61,017 nucleotides of DNA, from the NCBI GenBank assembly GCA_016183945.1, contig JACPDP010000054.1, positions 1-61,017 on the forward strand, read 5' to 3'. Of this stretch, positions 7,847 to 16,705 are shown one piece after another. Each line of letters opens with the position of its first letter. Position 1 is the stretch's first letter. Position numbers and translations under genes: made by a program. Source of the stretch: Magnetospirillum sp. (lineage in GTDB: Bacteria; Pseudomonadota; Alphaproteobacteria; Rhodospirillales; Magnetospirillaceae). The notes under the pieces were generated by a model that did no database searches, was not told the DNA's origin, and saw nothing but the letters and a program-made list of their open reading frames with translations.

Positions 7847-8641
7847 ATGAACCAATACCTCGACCTGCTGCGCCGCATCCGTACCGAGGGCGTCTACAAA
7901 GCCGACCGCACCGGCACCGGCACCTGGAGCGTGTTCGGCCACCAGATGCGCTTCGACCTGTCCCAGGGCTTCCCGACGGTCACCACCAAGAAGCTGCACA
8001 TGCGCTCCATCGTGCATGAGCTGCTGTGGTTCCTCAAAGGCGACACCAACATCGCCTACCTCAAGGACAACAAGGTCTCGATCTGGGACGAATGGGCCGA
8101 CGAGAACGGCGAGCTGGGGCCGGTCTACGGCAAGCAGTGGCGCTCGTGGGGGTGCCCCGATGGCCGCACGGTCGACCAGATCGCCCAGTTGCTGCACATG
8201 ATCCGCACCAACCCGGATTCACGGCGGCTCATCGTCTCGGCGTGGAACCCGGCCGACATCGACAGCATGGCCCTGCCGCCCTGCCACTGCCTGTTCCAGT
8301 TCTATGTCGCCGAGGGCCGCCTGTCCTGCCAACTCTACCAACGCTCGGCCGATGTGTTCCTGGGGGTGCCGTTCAACATCGCCTCGTATGCTCTGCTGAC
8401 CCACATGGTGGCGCAAGTGACCGGTCTGCAGCCGGGCGATTTCGTCCACACCTTCGGCGACGCCCACCTCTACGCCAACCACCTGGAACAGGCGGAGTTG
8501 CAACTGTCGCGCGCGCCCTTGCCGCTGCCGGTCCTCAGGCTCAACCCCGAGGTCCACGACCTGTTCGCCTTCACCTACGACGACGTGGCGCTGGAGGGCT
8601 ACCAAAGCCATCCGCACATCGCGGCGCCGGTGGCGGTCTGA
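7847..8641 (+). CDS. thyA: Thymidylate synthase
   Basis: 264 residues from the ATG at 7847, the E. coli ThyA length. Converts dUMP to dTMP with methylene-tetrahydrofolate as carbon donor and reductant, giving dihydrofolate. Family marks are [14 protein letters not shown], the nucleophile motif LPPCHC (Cys near residue 146), the phosphate-binding [11 protein letters not shown], and [20 protein letters not shown]. It is followed by an enoyl-CoA hydratase-like gene and then folA, which recycles its dihydrofolate product, so the three probably form one transcript. Confidence 0.97.
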   Translation: MNQYLDLLRRIRTEGVYKADRTGTGTWSVFGHQMRFDLSQGFPTVTTKKLHMRSIVHELLWFLKGDTNIAYLKDNKVSIWDEWADENGELGPVYGKQWRSWGCPDGRTVDQIAQLLHMIRTNPDSRRLIVSAWNPADIDSMALPPCHCLFQFYVAEGRLSCQLYQRSADVFLGVPFNIASYALLTHMVAQVTGLQPGDFVHTFGDAHLYANHLEQAELQLSRAPLPLPVLRLNPEVHDLFAFTYDDVALEGYQSHPHIAAPVAV

Positions 8642-8658
8642 CTATACGGGAGGGATGC

Positions 8659-9396
8659 ATGATCGAGGTATCGGCCGCCGAGGGTATCGGGGTGATCCGG
8701 CTGGACCGTCCCGAGGCCCGCAACGCGCTGTCAAACGCCATGATCGAGGGCCTCGCCCAAGCGGTGGACCGGCTGGAGCAGGATGAGGCGGTACGGGTGC
8801 TGGTGCTGACCGGTGGGCCGCCGTTCTGCGCCGGAGCGGACATCGCCGAGATGCGTGTCATGTCGGTCGCCGAGGCGATACGGACGGATTTCTCGGGCTG
8901 CTGCGACCGGCTGGCCACATGTGCCAAACCGTTGATCGCCGCTGTCGAGGGCTATGCCCTGGGAGGCGGCTGCGAGTTGGTCGAGATGTGCGATATCGTC
9001 ATTGCGGCCGAGAACGCGCGGTTCGGCCATCCCGAGATCACCCTGGGCACCCTGTCCGGCGCGGGCGGCACCCAACGATTGGCACGCGCGGTCGGGCGGG
9101 CGAAGGCCATGGATTTGATTCTGACCGGAAGGCTGATGTTCGCCCCCGAGGCCGAACGCATCGGACTGGTTAGCGAAGTGGTGCCGACCGGCGAGGCCAT
9201 GGCGCGCGCCTCGGCCGTGGCGGCTGTCATCGCTGCCCGGCCGCCCAACGCGGTGAGATTTGCCAAGGAGGCCGTGCATCGCGCCGTTTCGGTGGGCCTT
9301 GATGACGGGTTGCGGCTTGAACGTCGCCTGTTCCATCTCAGCTTTGCCACCGGCGAGCTTCACGAGGGCATGGAACGCTTCCTGGATCGGCGCTGA
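8659..9396 (+). CDS. Enoyl-CoA hydratase/isomerase family protein
   Basis: 245 residues of the crotonase fold. The oxyanion-hole segment (FCAGADIAEM) and both catalytic glutamates of true hydratases are present: Glu in GGGCELVEMCD and Glu in GHPEITLGTLSGAGGTQR. It should therefore add water to trans-2-enoyl-CoA, though substrate chain length cannot be read. The ATG at 8659 follows GGGAGGG. It sits 17 bp after thyA and 2 bp before folA, an unusual place for a beta-oxidation-type enzyme. Confidence 0.92.
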   Translation: MIEVSAAEGIGVIRLDRPEARNALSNAMIEGLAQAVDRLEQDEAVRVLVLTGGPPFCAGADIAEMRVMSVAEAIRTDFSGCCDRLATCAKPLIAAVEGYALGGGCELVEMCDIVIAAENARFGHPEITLGTLSGAGGTQRLARAVGRAKAMDLILTGRLMFAPEAERIGLVSEVVPTGEAMARASAVAAVIAARPPNAVRFAKEAVHRAVSVGLDDGLRLERRLFHLSFATGELHEGMERFLDRR

Positions 9397-9398
9397 TC

Positions 9399-9878
9399 AT
9401 GATGCCGGTCGCCCTCATCGTCGCCGTTGCCGCCAATGGCATCATCGGCCGCGACACCCGGCTGCCCTGGCACGTCCCCGAAGACCTCAAATGGTTCAAG
9501 CGCACCACGCTGGGCAAGCCGGTGATCATGGGACGCAGGACCTGGGACAGCATCGGCCGGCCGCTGCCCGGCCGCCCCAACATCGTGGTCACCCGCCAGC
9601 CCGATTGGAGCGTCGAGGGGGCTCACCCCGCCCACAGCCTGGCCGAGGCGCTGGCCCTGGCCGAGTGCCTGGCACCCGAGGCCAGCGAAGCCATGGTCAT
9701 CGGCGGCAGCGCCCTGTTCGCCGAGGCACTGCCCGCGGCCCACCGGGTCTATTGGACCGAGATTCACAGCGCTTACGAGGGCGACACCATGTTCCCGCCC
9801 TTCGACCGCTCCGGCTGGCGCGAGGTGTCGCGCCAAGCCCACGATGGATTCGCCTTCGTGGTGCTGGAACCGGCCTGA
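9399..9878 (+). CDS. folA: Dihydrofolate reductase
   Basis: 159 residues, the classical chromosomal DHFR length. NADPH-dependent reduction of dihydrofolate to tetrahydrofolate. Motifs: VAVAANGIIGRDTRLPWHVPEDLKWFK, with the active-site acidic residue in PED, the NADPH-binding GRRTWDSIGRPLPGR, and MVIGGSALFAEAL. It starts 2 bp after the hydratase stop, implying translational coupling, and closes the folate cycle with thyA. Confidence 0.96.
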   Translation: MMPVALIVAVAANGIIGRDTRLPWHVPEDLKWFKRTTLGKPVIMGRRTWDSIGRPLPGRPNIVVTRQPDWSVEGAHPAHSLAEALALAECLAPEASEAMVIGGSALFAEALPAAHRVYWTEIHSAYEGDTMFPPFDRSGWREVSRQAHDGFAFVVLEPA

Positions 9879-9968
9879 TCCCGTAATAATTCCATCATCA
9901 ATTCCCGCTCGACAGTGCCGGATGGGAGGACTAGAACCGCGCTACCCGATGGTCAGGGATGAGCGGTC

Positions 9969-11705
9969 ATGCGCCTCAAGCTCCCCAATTCCGTCGCGGT
10001 CGCCCCCGAGCTGAAGCCCAATGTCTGGGACGCGGCGCTTTTGCCGGTGGTGTTCGCGATCCTCGCGCTGCTGGCCTTCGGGGCGGCGCAAATGGGTGTG
10101 CCCTACGACATCGGCGAGCCTTTGCCCCTGTCGCTCGACCCGGCCAATTTGCCCTATTACCTGCTGCGTAGCGCCCTGCGCATGTTGGCGGCGCTGGGGC
10201 TGTCTTTCGCGTTCACCCTGGTCTACGCGCTGCTGGCGGCCAAGGTGCCGGCGCTGGAACGCCTGCTGATCCCGGTCTTGGATATCCTACAGTCCATCCC
10301 GGTGCTGGGGTTCCTGTCCATCACGGTGACCGGCTTTATCGCTCTTTTCCCGGGCAGCCTGCTGGGGGTCGAGTGCGCCGCCATCTTCGCCATCTTCACT
10401 TCGCAGGCGTGGAACATGGCCTTCAGCCTGTACCAGAGCCTGCGCACCGTACCGGCCGACCTCATCGAGGCGGCGGACATGTTCCACCTGTCGGCCTGGC
10501 AACGCTTCTGGCGCCTGGAGTTCCCCTATGCCGTACCCGGGCTGGTGTGGAACATGATGATGTCGGTCTCGGGCGGCTGGTTCTTCGTCGTCGCCTCCGA
10601 GGCCATCACGGTATCGGGACAGAGCATCCTGCTGCCGGGTGTCGGGTCCTACATCGCCCTGGCCATCCAGGCGCGCGACCTCGGCGCCATCGCCTGGGCC
10701 ATCCTGGCTGTGCTGGCCGGCATCCTGGTCTATGACCAACTGATGTTCCGCCCGCTGGTGGCCTGGGCCGACAAGTTCAAGTTCGAGCAGATGCCGGGCG
10801 ACGAGGCGCCCCAGTCCTGGCTGCTGACGCTGATGCAGCGGGCGCGGCTGTCGCGCGCCGCCTGGGTCCTGCCGGCAACCGCCTGGACCGCCTTCACCGG
10901 CCTGCTGCCCCGCCGCACCGCCGCCGACACCTTCATCGTGGGCCGCGGCCTCAACCTGCCGCCCTGGGCCGACAAGGTATGGAACGGCGTCCTGATCGTG
11001 GCCATGACGGCGGCCGCGGTGCAGATGGTCGTGTTCATCAATACCGAGGTGGGGCTTGCCGAAGTCGGGCAGGTGATGCTTTACGGCCTCTACACCACCA
11101 TCCGCATCGTCGTCCTGATGATCCTGGCCTCGCTGTTCTGGGTGCCGGTGGGGGTATGGATGGGCTTGCGGCCGCGGGTGGCGCAGAACGTCCAGTGGGT
11201 GGCGCAGTTTCTCGCCGCCTTCCCGGCCAACCTGGTGTTTCCGGTGGCCGTCATCGTCATTGTCAAATTCGACCTCAACGTCGACGTCTGGACCAGCCCG
11301 CTGATGGTGCTGGGAACCCAGTGGTACCTGCTGTTCAACGTGGTGGCCGGCGCCTCGTCGCTGCCGCACGACCTGCGCGATACCGCCGGCAGTTTGGGCC
11401 TGAAGGGTTGGCTGTGGTGGCGGCGATTCGTGCTGCCCGGCATCTTCCCCAGCTACCTCACCGGCGCGGTGACCGCCACCTGCGCCTCATGGAACGCCAG
11501 CATCGTCGCCGAGATGGTGAGCTGGGGCGACATCCGGCTGGTGGCGCACGGGCTGGGCGCCTATATCGCCGAGGCCACCACGGCCGGCGATTTCCCCCGC
11601 ATCGCGCTGGGCATCGGCGCCATGTGCGTGTATGTGATGGCCTTCAACCACTTCCTGTGGCGACCGCTGTGCACCATCGCGGCCGAGCGGCTGGGCAACG
11701 GCTGA
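9969..11705 (+). CDS. ABC transporter permease, two fused permease domains
   Basis: 578 residues with two consecutive binding-protein-dependent permease domains (about residues 60-270 and 360-575), each with the EAA-type loop: LIEAADMFHLSAWQRFWRLEF in the first, and DLRDTAGSLGLKGWLWWRRF in the second. Sequence style is that of the nitrate/sulfonate/taurine importer class. The two domains on one chain would make the complete transmembrane channel. The ATPase follows 9 bp downstream. No periplasmic binding protein is encoded next to it, so substrate cannot be inferred. Confidence 0.9.
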   Translation: MRLKLPNSVAVAPELKPNVWDAALLPVVFAILALLAFGAAQMGVPYDIGEPLPLSLDPANLPYYLLRSALRMLAALGLSFAFTLVYALLAAKVPALERLLIPVLDILQSIPVLGFLSITVTGFIALFPGSLLGVECAAIFAIFTSQAWNMAFSLYQSLRTVPADLIEAADMFHLSAWQRFWRLEFPYAVPGLVWNMMMSVSGGWFFVVASEAITVSGQSILLPGVGSYIALAIQARDLGAIAWAILAVLAGILVYDQLMFRPLVAWADKFKFEQMPGDEAPQSWLLTLMQRARLSRAAWVLPATAWTAFTGLLPRRTAADTFIVGRGLNLPPWADKVWNGVLIVAMTAAAVQMVVFINTEVGLAEVGQVMLYGLYTTIRIVVLMILASLFWVPVGVWMGLRPRVAQNVQWVAQFLAAFPANLVFPVAVIVIVKFDLNVDVWTSPLMVLGTQWYLLFNVVAGASSLPHDLRDTAGSLGLKGWLWWRRFVLPGIFPSYLTGAVTATCASWNASIVAEMVSWGDIRLVAHGLGAYIAEATTAGDFPRIALGIGAMCVYVMAFNHFLWRPLCTIAAERLGNG

Positions 11706-11714
11706 GGACGCACC

Positions 11715-13055
11715 ATGCAGACTGGAATATCGCTGCTCAGCCTGTCAGGCGTCCGCAAGGCCTTCCGCACTCCGGACGGCCGCGAGCGCACCGTGCTGGA
11801 GGGCGTCGACATCAGGCTCCACGAGGGCGAGATCGTCGCCCTGCTGGGGCGCTCGGGGTCGGGAAAGTCCACCCTGATGCGCATCATCGCCGGGCTGGTG
11901 CGGCCCAACGGCGGCGAGGTGCTCTACCGCGGCAAGCCCATCCTGGGGCCGACGCGCGGAATTTCCATGGTGTTCCAGAGCTTCGCCCTGTTCCCCTGGC
12001 TGACGGTGCGGCAGAACGTGGAACTGGGGCTGGAGGCGCTGGGCGTGCCGGCCAAGGAGCGTGAGGACCGCGCCGACGACGCCATCGAGCTGATCGGCAT
12101 GGGCGGCTTCGAAAGCGCCTACCCCAAGGAGCTGTCGGGCGGCATGCGGCAGCGCGTCGGCATCGCCCGCGCCCTGGTGATGCGGCCGGACGTGCTGCTG
12201 ATGGACGAGCCGTTCTCGGCGCTCGATGTACTGACCACCGAGAGCCTGCGCGACGACATCCTGGAACTGTGGGGCGAGCGCAAGATTCCCACCAAGGGCA
12301 TCCTGGTGGTGTCGCACAATATCGAGGAGGCGGTGTGGCTGGCCGACCGCATCCTGGTGGTCTCCAGCGATCCCGGGCGCATCCGGGCGGAGATCCCGGT
12401 GCGGCTCGAACACCCGCGCGACCCGGAATCGGCCGCCTTCCGGCAGATCGTCGACGAGGTCTACGCCCAGATGACGGCCAGCGTGCGCGCTCCCGGCGCC
12501 GCCGGCGTCGAGCAACTCACCCTGGGCTATCGCCTGCCCGACACGTCGCCGGGCAAACTGGAGGGCCTGCTGGAGACCATCGCCGAGCCGCCCTTCGGCG
12601 GCCGCGCCGACCTGCCCGCCCTGGCCGAACACACCGAACTGCCCGACGACACCCTGTTCCACCTGTTCGAGGGACTGCGCGTGCTCAACCTGGCACGCAT
12701 CGCCGCCGGCGACATCTTCCTGACGCCGCTGGGCCGCACCTATGTCGAGGCCGACGACGCCCGCCGCAAGGAGCTGTTCGCCGACGCCCTGCTGCGCAGC
12801 ATTCCGCTGGCCGCCCACATCCGCCGGGTGCTGGACGAACGCCGCGATCACCGGGCCCCGGAGGACCGTTTCCTGCAGGAGCTGCAGGACTACCTCACCG
12901 CCGACGAAGCCGAGCGGGTGATGGAAACCGCCATCACCTGGGGCCGCTATGCTGAGATTTTCGACTACGATTACAACGCCGGTGTGCTGATGCTTCCCGA
13001 GGAAGAGGAAGAGGAAGAGGACGCCACCGAAGGCGGAGAAAATACCGAAGGGTGA
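11715..13055 (+). CDS. ABC transporter ATPase with C-terminal AAA-associated domain
   Basis: 446 residues. The ATPase core spans about 8-235: Walker A GRSGSGKST, Q-loop VFQSFALFPWL, signature LSGGMRQRVGIARAL, Walker B VLLMDEPFSALD and the switch His in VVSHNIEEA. Residues about 265-420 match the extra C-terminal domain found on some nitrate/sulfonate-type ATPases (LEGLLETIAEPPFGGRADLP), probably regulatory. The tail is strongly acidic (EEEEEEEDATEGG). It pairs with the fused permease just upstream. Confidence 0.92.
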   Translation: MQTGISLLSLSGVRKAFRTPDGRERTVLEGVDIRLHEGEIVALLGRSGSGKSTLMRIIAGLVRPNGGEVLYRGKPILGPTRGISMVFQSFALFPWLTVRQNVELGLEALGVPAKEREDRADDAIELIGMGGFESAYPKELSGGMRQRVGIARALVMRPDVLLMDEPFSALDVLTTESLRDDILELWGERKIPTKGILVVSHNIEEAVWLADRILVVSSDPGRIRAEIPVRLEHPRDPESAAFRQIVDEVYAQMTASVRAPGAAGVEQLTLGYRLPDTSPGKLEGLLETIAEPPFGGRADLPALAEHTELPDDTLFHLFEGLRVLNLARIAAGDIFLTPLGRTYVEADDARRKELFADALLRSIPLAAHIRRVLDERRDHRAPEDRFLQELQDYLTADEAERVMETAITWGRYAEIFDYDYNAGVLMLPEEEEEEEDATEGGENTEG

Positions 13056-13061
13056 CCGCAG

Positions 13062-13087
13062 CCTCCTGACGGCACGCTGTCAGGAGG
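13062..13087. terminator. Hairpin after the ABC transporter operon
   Basis: CCTCCTGAC at 13062-13070 pairs perfectly with GTCAGGAGG at 13079-13087 around an 8-nt loop, 7 bp after the ATPase stop. No T run follows, so it may be a weak terminator or an mRNA-stabilising 3' hairpin. Confidence 0.5.
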
Positions 13088-13149
13088 GGTCTGCTATCAA
13101 GCCTCCCGTGCGGAACACCGCACGGCCTTTCTCTTTTGGGGAGATGATG

Positions 13150-13533
13150 ATGAGCAACACCGTCGCCGTTTGGTTCGAGATCCCGACCAACCACCTTGAC
13201 CGTGCCCAGGCCTTCTACGAGGCGGTTACCGGCGCCCCGCTGAAACGCGAGAAGTCCCCGTGCGGCACCTTGGAAATGGCCATGTTCGTCCCCTCCGGAG
13301 CGGGCGAGGCGCCCGCCCAGGGCTGTGTCGTCAAGGGCGAGAATTTTCGTCCCAATGCCGAGGGCACCATGGTCTACCTCAATGGCGGCGATGACCTCGC
13401 CCCGATGCTGTCGCGGGTCGAGGCGGCCGGAGGCGCCATCCTCATGCCCAAGACCTCCATTGCCCCGCACGGCTTCATTGCCGTGATTGAGGACACCGAC
13501 GGCAACCGGGTCGGGTTGCACTCCACGAATTAG
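13150..13533 (+). CDS. VOC (glyoxalase-like) family protein
   Basis: 127 residues forming the paired beta-alpha-beta-beta-beta modules of the vicinal oxygen chelate fold (AVWFEIPTNHLDRAQAFYEAV, then GTMVYLNGGDDLAPMLSRVE and HGFIAVIEDTDGNRVGLHS). GFIAVIEDTDGNRVGL is typical of bacterial PhnB/glyoxalase-type members. Three consecutive ATGs occur; the third (13150) has a proper 6-nt spacing from GGGGAG and is preferred. Substrate is unknown. The WYL regulator starts 14 bp downstream and may control it. Confidence 0.85.
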   Translation: MSNTVAVWFEIPTNHLDRAQAFYEAVTGAPLKREKSPCGTLEMAMFVPSGAGEAPAQGCVVKGENFRPNAEGTMVYLNGGDDLAPMLSRVEAAGGAILMPKTSIAPHGFIAVIEDTDGNRVGLHSTN

Positions 13534-13547
13534 CCCCGGGGGCCGGC

Positions 13548-14243
13548 GTGCGGCGCGCGGATCGCCTGTTCCAGATCATCCAGGCGCTGCGCGGCGGGCG
13601 GTTGACCACCGCCCGCCAACTCGCCGAACGGCTGGAAGTGTCCGAACGGACCATCTACCGCGACATCCGCGACCTGAAAACCTCGGGTGTGCCGGTGGAT
13701 GGCGAGGCGGGGGTAGGCTACCTGCTGCGCGACGGATTCGACATCCCGCCGCTGATGTTCGACCGGGGCGAGTTGGAGGCTCTGGTGGTCGGGGCGCGGA
13801 TGGTGGAGGCATGGGGCGGAACCGCCCAGGCTTCCGCCGCCACCGAGGCCCTGAAAAAGATCGAAGCCGTGGTGCCGGCCGCGTTGCGGGACCGCATGGA
13901 GCGTTCGAGGATTTTCGCCCTCGGCTTTCACCAGTCCGCCGACCTGCGGAACATCCTCGATGGAATCACCCGCGCCATCGATGAGAAGCGGGTCCTCTCG
14001 TTCGACTACGTGCGCGAGGACGGCGAGAGTTCCAGCCGCACCTGCCGCCCGCTCGGCCTGTATTTCTGGGGAAAGGTCTGGACACTGGCGGCCTGGTGCG
14101 AGCTGCGCGACGACTTCCGGCACTTCCGTGCCGACCGGATCGCCCGGCTGGAGGTCGGCGAGCGCCGGTTCCGTGAGGAACCGGGCCGCACCCTCGAAGA
14201 TTTTCTGAAAACCGTCAGGTCCCAGCAGACTACTCGAAACTGA
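13548..14243 (+). CDS. YafY-type HTH/WYL transcription regulator
   Basis: 231 residues from a GTG start. An N-terminal HTH (TARQLAERLEVSERTIYRDI) and winged hairpin (GVPVDGEAGVGYLLR) are followed by a WYL ligand-binding region (about 140-200: LSFDYVREDG, CRPLGLYFWGKVWTLAAWCE, FRHFRADRI). Such regulators respond to nucleotides or other small ligands. Its 3' end overlaps the convergent apbC gene by 14 bp. Confidence 0.88.
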   Translation: MRRADRLFQIIQALRGGRLTTARQLAERLEVSERTIYRDIRDLKTSGVPVDGEAGVGYLLRDGFDIPPLMFDRGELEALVVGARMVEAWGGTAQASAATEALKKIEAVVPAALRDRMERSRIFALGFHQSADLRNILDGITRAIDEKRVLSFDYVREDGESSSRTCRPLGLYFWGKVWTLAAWCELRDDFRHFRADRIARLEVGERRFREEPGRTLEDFLKTVRSQQTTRN

Positions 14244-15336
14244 TCTTCGGGCCCTTCTTGGCGCCCTGGATGGCCTGGACCTTGTCCCAAACCTTCTGGG
14301 CGATGTCGCGATAGGCCTTGGCGTGCGGGCTGGAGGCCTTGGACACCACGATGGGCTCGCCACGGTCCGAGGTCTCGCGGATGGCGATGTCCAGCGGGAT
14401 CTCGCCGAGGAAGTCGGCCGACAGGAGCGCCGCTTCCGCCTTGGCGCCGCCATGCCCGAAAATGTGGGCTTCGTCACCGCATTTGGGACACACGTAGTAG
14501 CTCATGTTCTCGATGATGCCGAGCACCGGCACGTCCACCTTGCGGAACATGTTGAGGCCCTTGCGGGCGTCCAGCAGCGCGATGTCCTGGGGCGTCGAGA
14601 CAATCACCGCGCCGGTCAGCGGCACCCGCTGGCTGATGGTGAGCTGGGTATCGCCGGTGCCGGGCGGCATGTCGATCACCATGACGTCGAGTTCGCCCCA
14701 CTGCACGTCGCGCAGCAGCTGCTCAAGGGCGCCCATCACCATGGGGCCGCGCCAGATGATCGGGCTGTCCTCGGGCACCAGGAAGCCGATGGACATGCAC
14801 TTGACACCATAATTCTCCATGGGCATCAGGGTCTGGCCGTCGGGGCTGACCGGGTCGCCGGAGATGCCCAGCATGCGCGGCATGGAAGGGCCGTAGATGT
14901 CGGCGTCGAACAGGCCGACCTTGAGGCCGAGCTGCGCCAGCGCCATGGCCAGGTTGATGGAGGTGGTGGACTTGCCGACGCCGCCCTTGCCCGAGGCCAC
15001 CGCGATCACCGACTTGACGTGCGGCAACAGCGGCACCTCGGCCCCGTGACCGTGCCCGTGACCACCCTTGGGGCCGCCGTCGACATTGCGCTCGGCGGTC
15101 AGCACGGCCGACACGGTAAGCACGCCGGGCAGCCCGTGCACCGCCTGCTCGGCGGCCTTGCGCAAGGGCTCCAGCGCCGGACCGCGCTGCGGTTCAACTT
15201 CAATGGCGAAGGCAACATGGCCATTCTTGACGGTCACACCCGACACCATGCCGAGGCTAACGATATCGACCTTCTTGTCGGGATCGGCGACGCGCTTAAG
15301 GGCATCCAAAATCTGCTGCTCGGTAACCTCGGCCAT
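14230..15336 (-). CDS. apbC: Mrp/ApbC iron-sulfur cluster carrier ATPase
   Basis: 368 residues. A MIP18/DUF59-like N-terminal domain (about 1-90) is followed by a His-Gly-rich linker (GGHGHGHG) and a P-loop ATPase: deviant Walker A ASGKGGVGKST near residue 115, VIDMPPGTGDTQLT, and the cluster-binding CPKC near residue 284. The protein carries [4Fe-4S] clusters to apoproteins in the cytoplasm as a dimer. The histidine-rich linker is typical of alphaproteobacterial versions. Confidence 0.95.
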   Translation of the reverse strand: MAEVTEQQILDALKRVADPDKKVDIVSLGMVSGVTVKNGHVAFAIEVEPQRGPALEPLRKAAEQAVHGLPGVLTVSAVLTAERNVDGGPKGGHGHGHGAEVPLLPHVKSVIAVASGKGGVGKSTTSINLAMALAQLGLKVGLFDADIYGPSMPRMLGISGDPVSPDGQTLMPMENYGVKCMSIGFLVPEDSPIIWRGPMVMGALEQLLRDVQWGELDVMVIDMPPGTGDTQLTISQRVPLTGAVIVSTPQDIALLDARKGLNMFRKVDVPVLGIIENMSYYVCPKCGDEAHIFGHGGAKAEAALLSADFLGEIPLDIAIRETSDRGEPIVVSKASSPHAKAYRDIAQKVWDKVQAIQGAKKGPKISFE

Positions 15337-15580
15337 GTGCCTCTTCTCCAGTAAAACAACATCGTCTGATATAAGGGACCGCTACCCCCTTTGCCAAGGT
15401 ACGCATGCACCGTCCAGCTTGAAAAGCGCTACGACTTCTCCATATGGGCGGAAATCCGGGGATCAGCCCTGCCTTGCGTTGCGCCGTCCGGCATCCTGCC
15501 CTATAAGGCCAGGACTGCCCTCGATTTCGCAAGCGGATCGGTGGCTCCGGCAACGTTTTGGCGGACGAAGGGACGACGAT

Positions 15581-16705
15581 ATGCCTTGGAATCCTCAAGG
15601 GGGCGGCGGCGGTGGCGGCCCGTGGGGCCGCGGTCCCGGCGGCGGCGGCGGTGGCGGCGGTATGCCCGGCCCCGATTTCGAGGAAATCATCCGCCGCGGC
15701 CAGGAAAAACTGCGGCGTGCCATGCCGCGCCACAGCTTCGGCGGCGGCCAGGGCATCGGTGTCATCGTAGCGCTCGGTCTGCTGGCCTGGGCGGCCACGG
15801 GCATCTATCGCGTCAATCCCGATGAACAGGGGGTTGTGCTGCGCTTCGGCAAGTGGGTCGATACCACCGAGCCGGGCCTGCACTACCGGCTGCCCTATCC
15901 CATCGGGACGGTGCTGCTGCCCAAGGTCACCAAGGTCAACCAGATGCAGTTGGGCTTCCGCACCGCTGCCGATCGCACCGATGTCCGCGGTGGCGGTGCT
16001 CGCAATGTCCCCGAGGAAAGCCGCATGCTGACCGGCGACGAGAACATCGTCGAGGCCGATTTCGCGGTGTTCTGGCGCATCAAGGACGCCGGCAAATACC
16101 TGTTCAACGTCCGCGACCCGGAGGGCACCGTGAAGGTTGCCGCCGAAAGCGCCATGCGCGAGGTCGTCGGCCGCAACCCCATCCAGGCGGTCCTGTCGGA
16201 CAAGCGCGAGCAGATCGCCATCCAGGCCCTCCAGGAGCTGCAAAAGCTGCTGGACTCCTATGACGCCGGCATCCATGTGCAGCAAGTGCAGTTGCAGAAG
16301 GTTGATCCGCCGGGCGCGGTCATCGACGCCTTCAACGACGTCCAGCGCGCCCGCGCCGACCAGGAGCGCGCCCGCAACGAGGCAGAAGCCTACCGCAACG
16401 ACATTATTCCGCGAGCCCGCGGCGAGGTCGAGCGCCTGATCCAGGAGGCCGAAGCCTACAAGGAGCAGGTGGTCAACCTGGCCGACGGCGACGCCAAGCG
16501 CTTCCTGTCCGTCTACGCGGCCTATAAGCAGGCCGAAGACGTGACCGCCCGCCGCCTCTACCTGGAGACCATGGAAGAGGTGCTGAAAAACGCCACGAAG
16601 ATCGTCATCGAGCCCGGTGCCAAGGGCCAGGGCGTGTTGCCCTACCTACCGCTGCCCGAGCTGCGCAAGCCGGCGGCCCAAGCGCAGAGCGGAGGCGCGA
16701 AATGA
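15581..16705 (+). CDS. hflK: HflK, FtsH protease modulator
   Basis: 374 residues from the ATG at 15581, with AAGGGA about 10 nt upstream. The N-terminus is extremely glycine-rich (GGGGGGGPWGRGPGGGGGGG), then one membrane helix (GIGVIVALGLLAWAATGIYRV) and a band-7/SPFH domain (VNPDEQGVVLRFGKWVDTTE onward) with a long helical C-terminal region. With HflC it forms the periplasm-exposed complex around the membrane protease FtsH. The stop overlaps hflC by ATGA. Confidence 0.95.
   Translation: MPWNPQGGGGGGGPWGRGPGGGGGGGGMPGPDFEEIIRRGQEKLRRAMPRHSFGGGQGIGVIVALGLLAWAATGIYRVNPDEQGVVLRFGKWVDTTEPGLHYRLPYPIGTVLLPKVTKVNQMQLGFRTAADRTDVRGGGARNVPEESRMLTGDENIVEADFAVFWRIKDAGKYLFNVRDPEGTVKVAAESAMREVVGRNPIQAVLSDKREQIAIQALQELQKLLDSYDAGIHVQQVQLQKVDPPGAVIDAFNDVQRARADQERARNEAEAYRNDIIPRARGEVERLIQEAEAYKEQVVNLADGDAKRFLSVYAAYKQAEDVTARRLYLETMEEVLKNATKIVIEPGAKGQGVLPYLPLPELRKPAAQAQSGGAK

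Noticed and set aside
15605..15665. Gly-rich repeat at the HflK N-terminus as an unusual repeat element
   Set aside because: Glycine-rich N-termini are common in HflK; this is protein composition rather than a DNA repeat.
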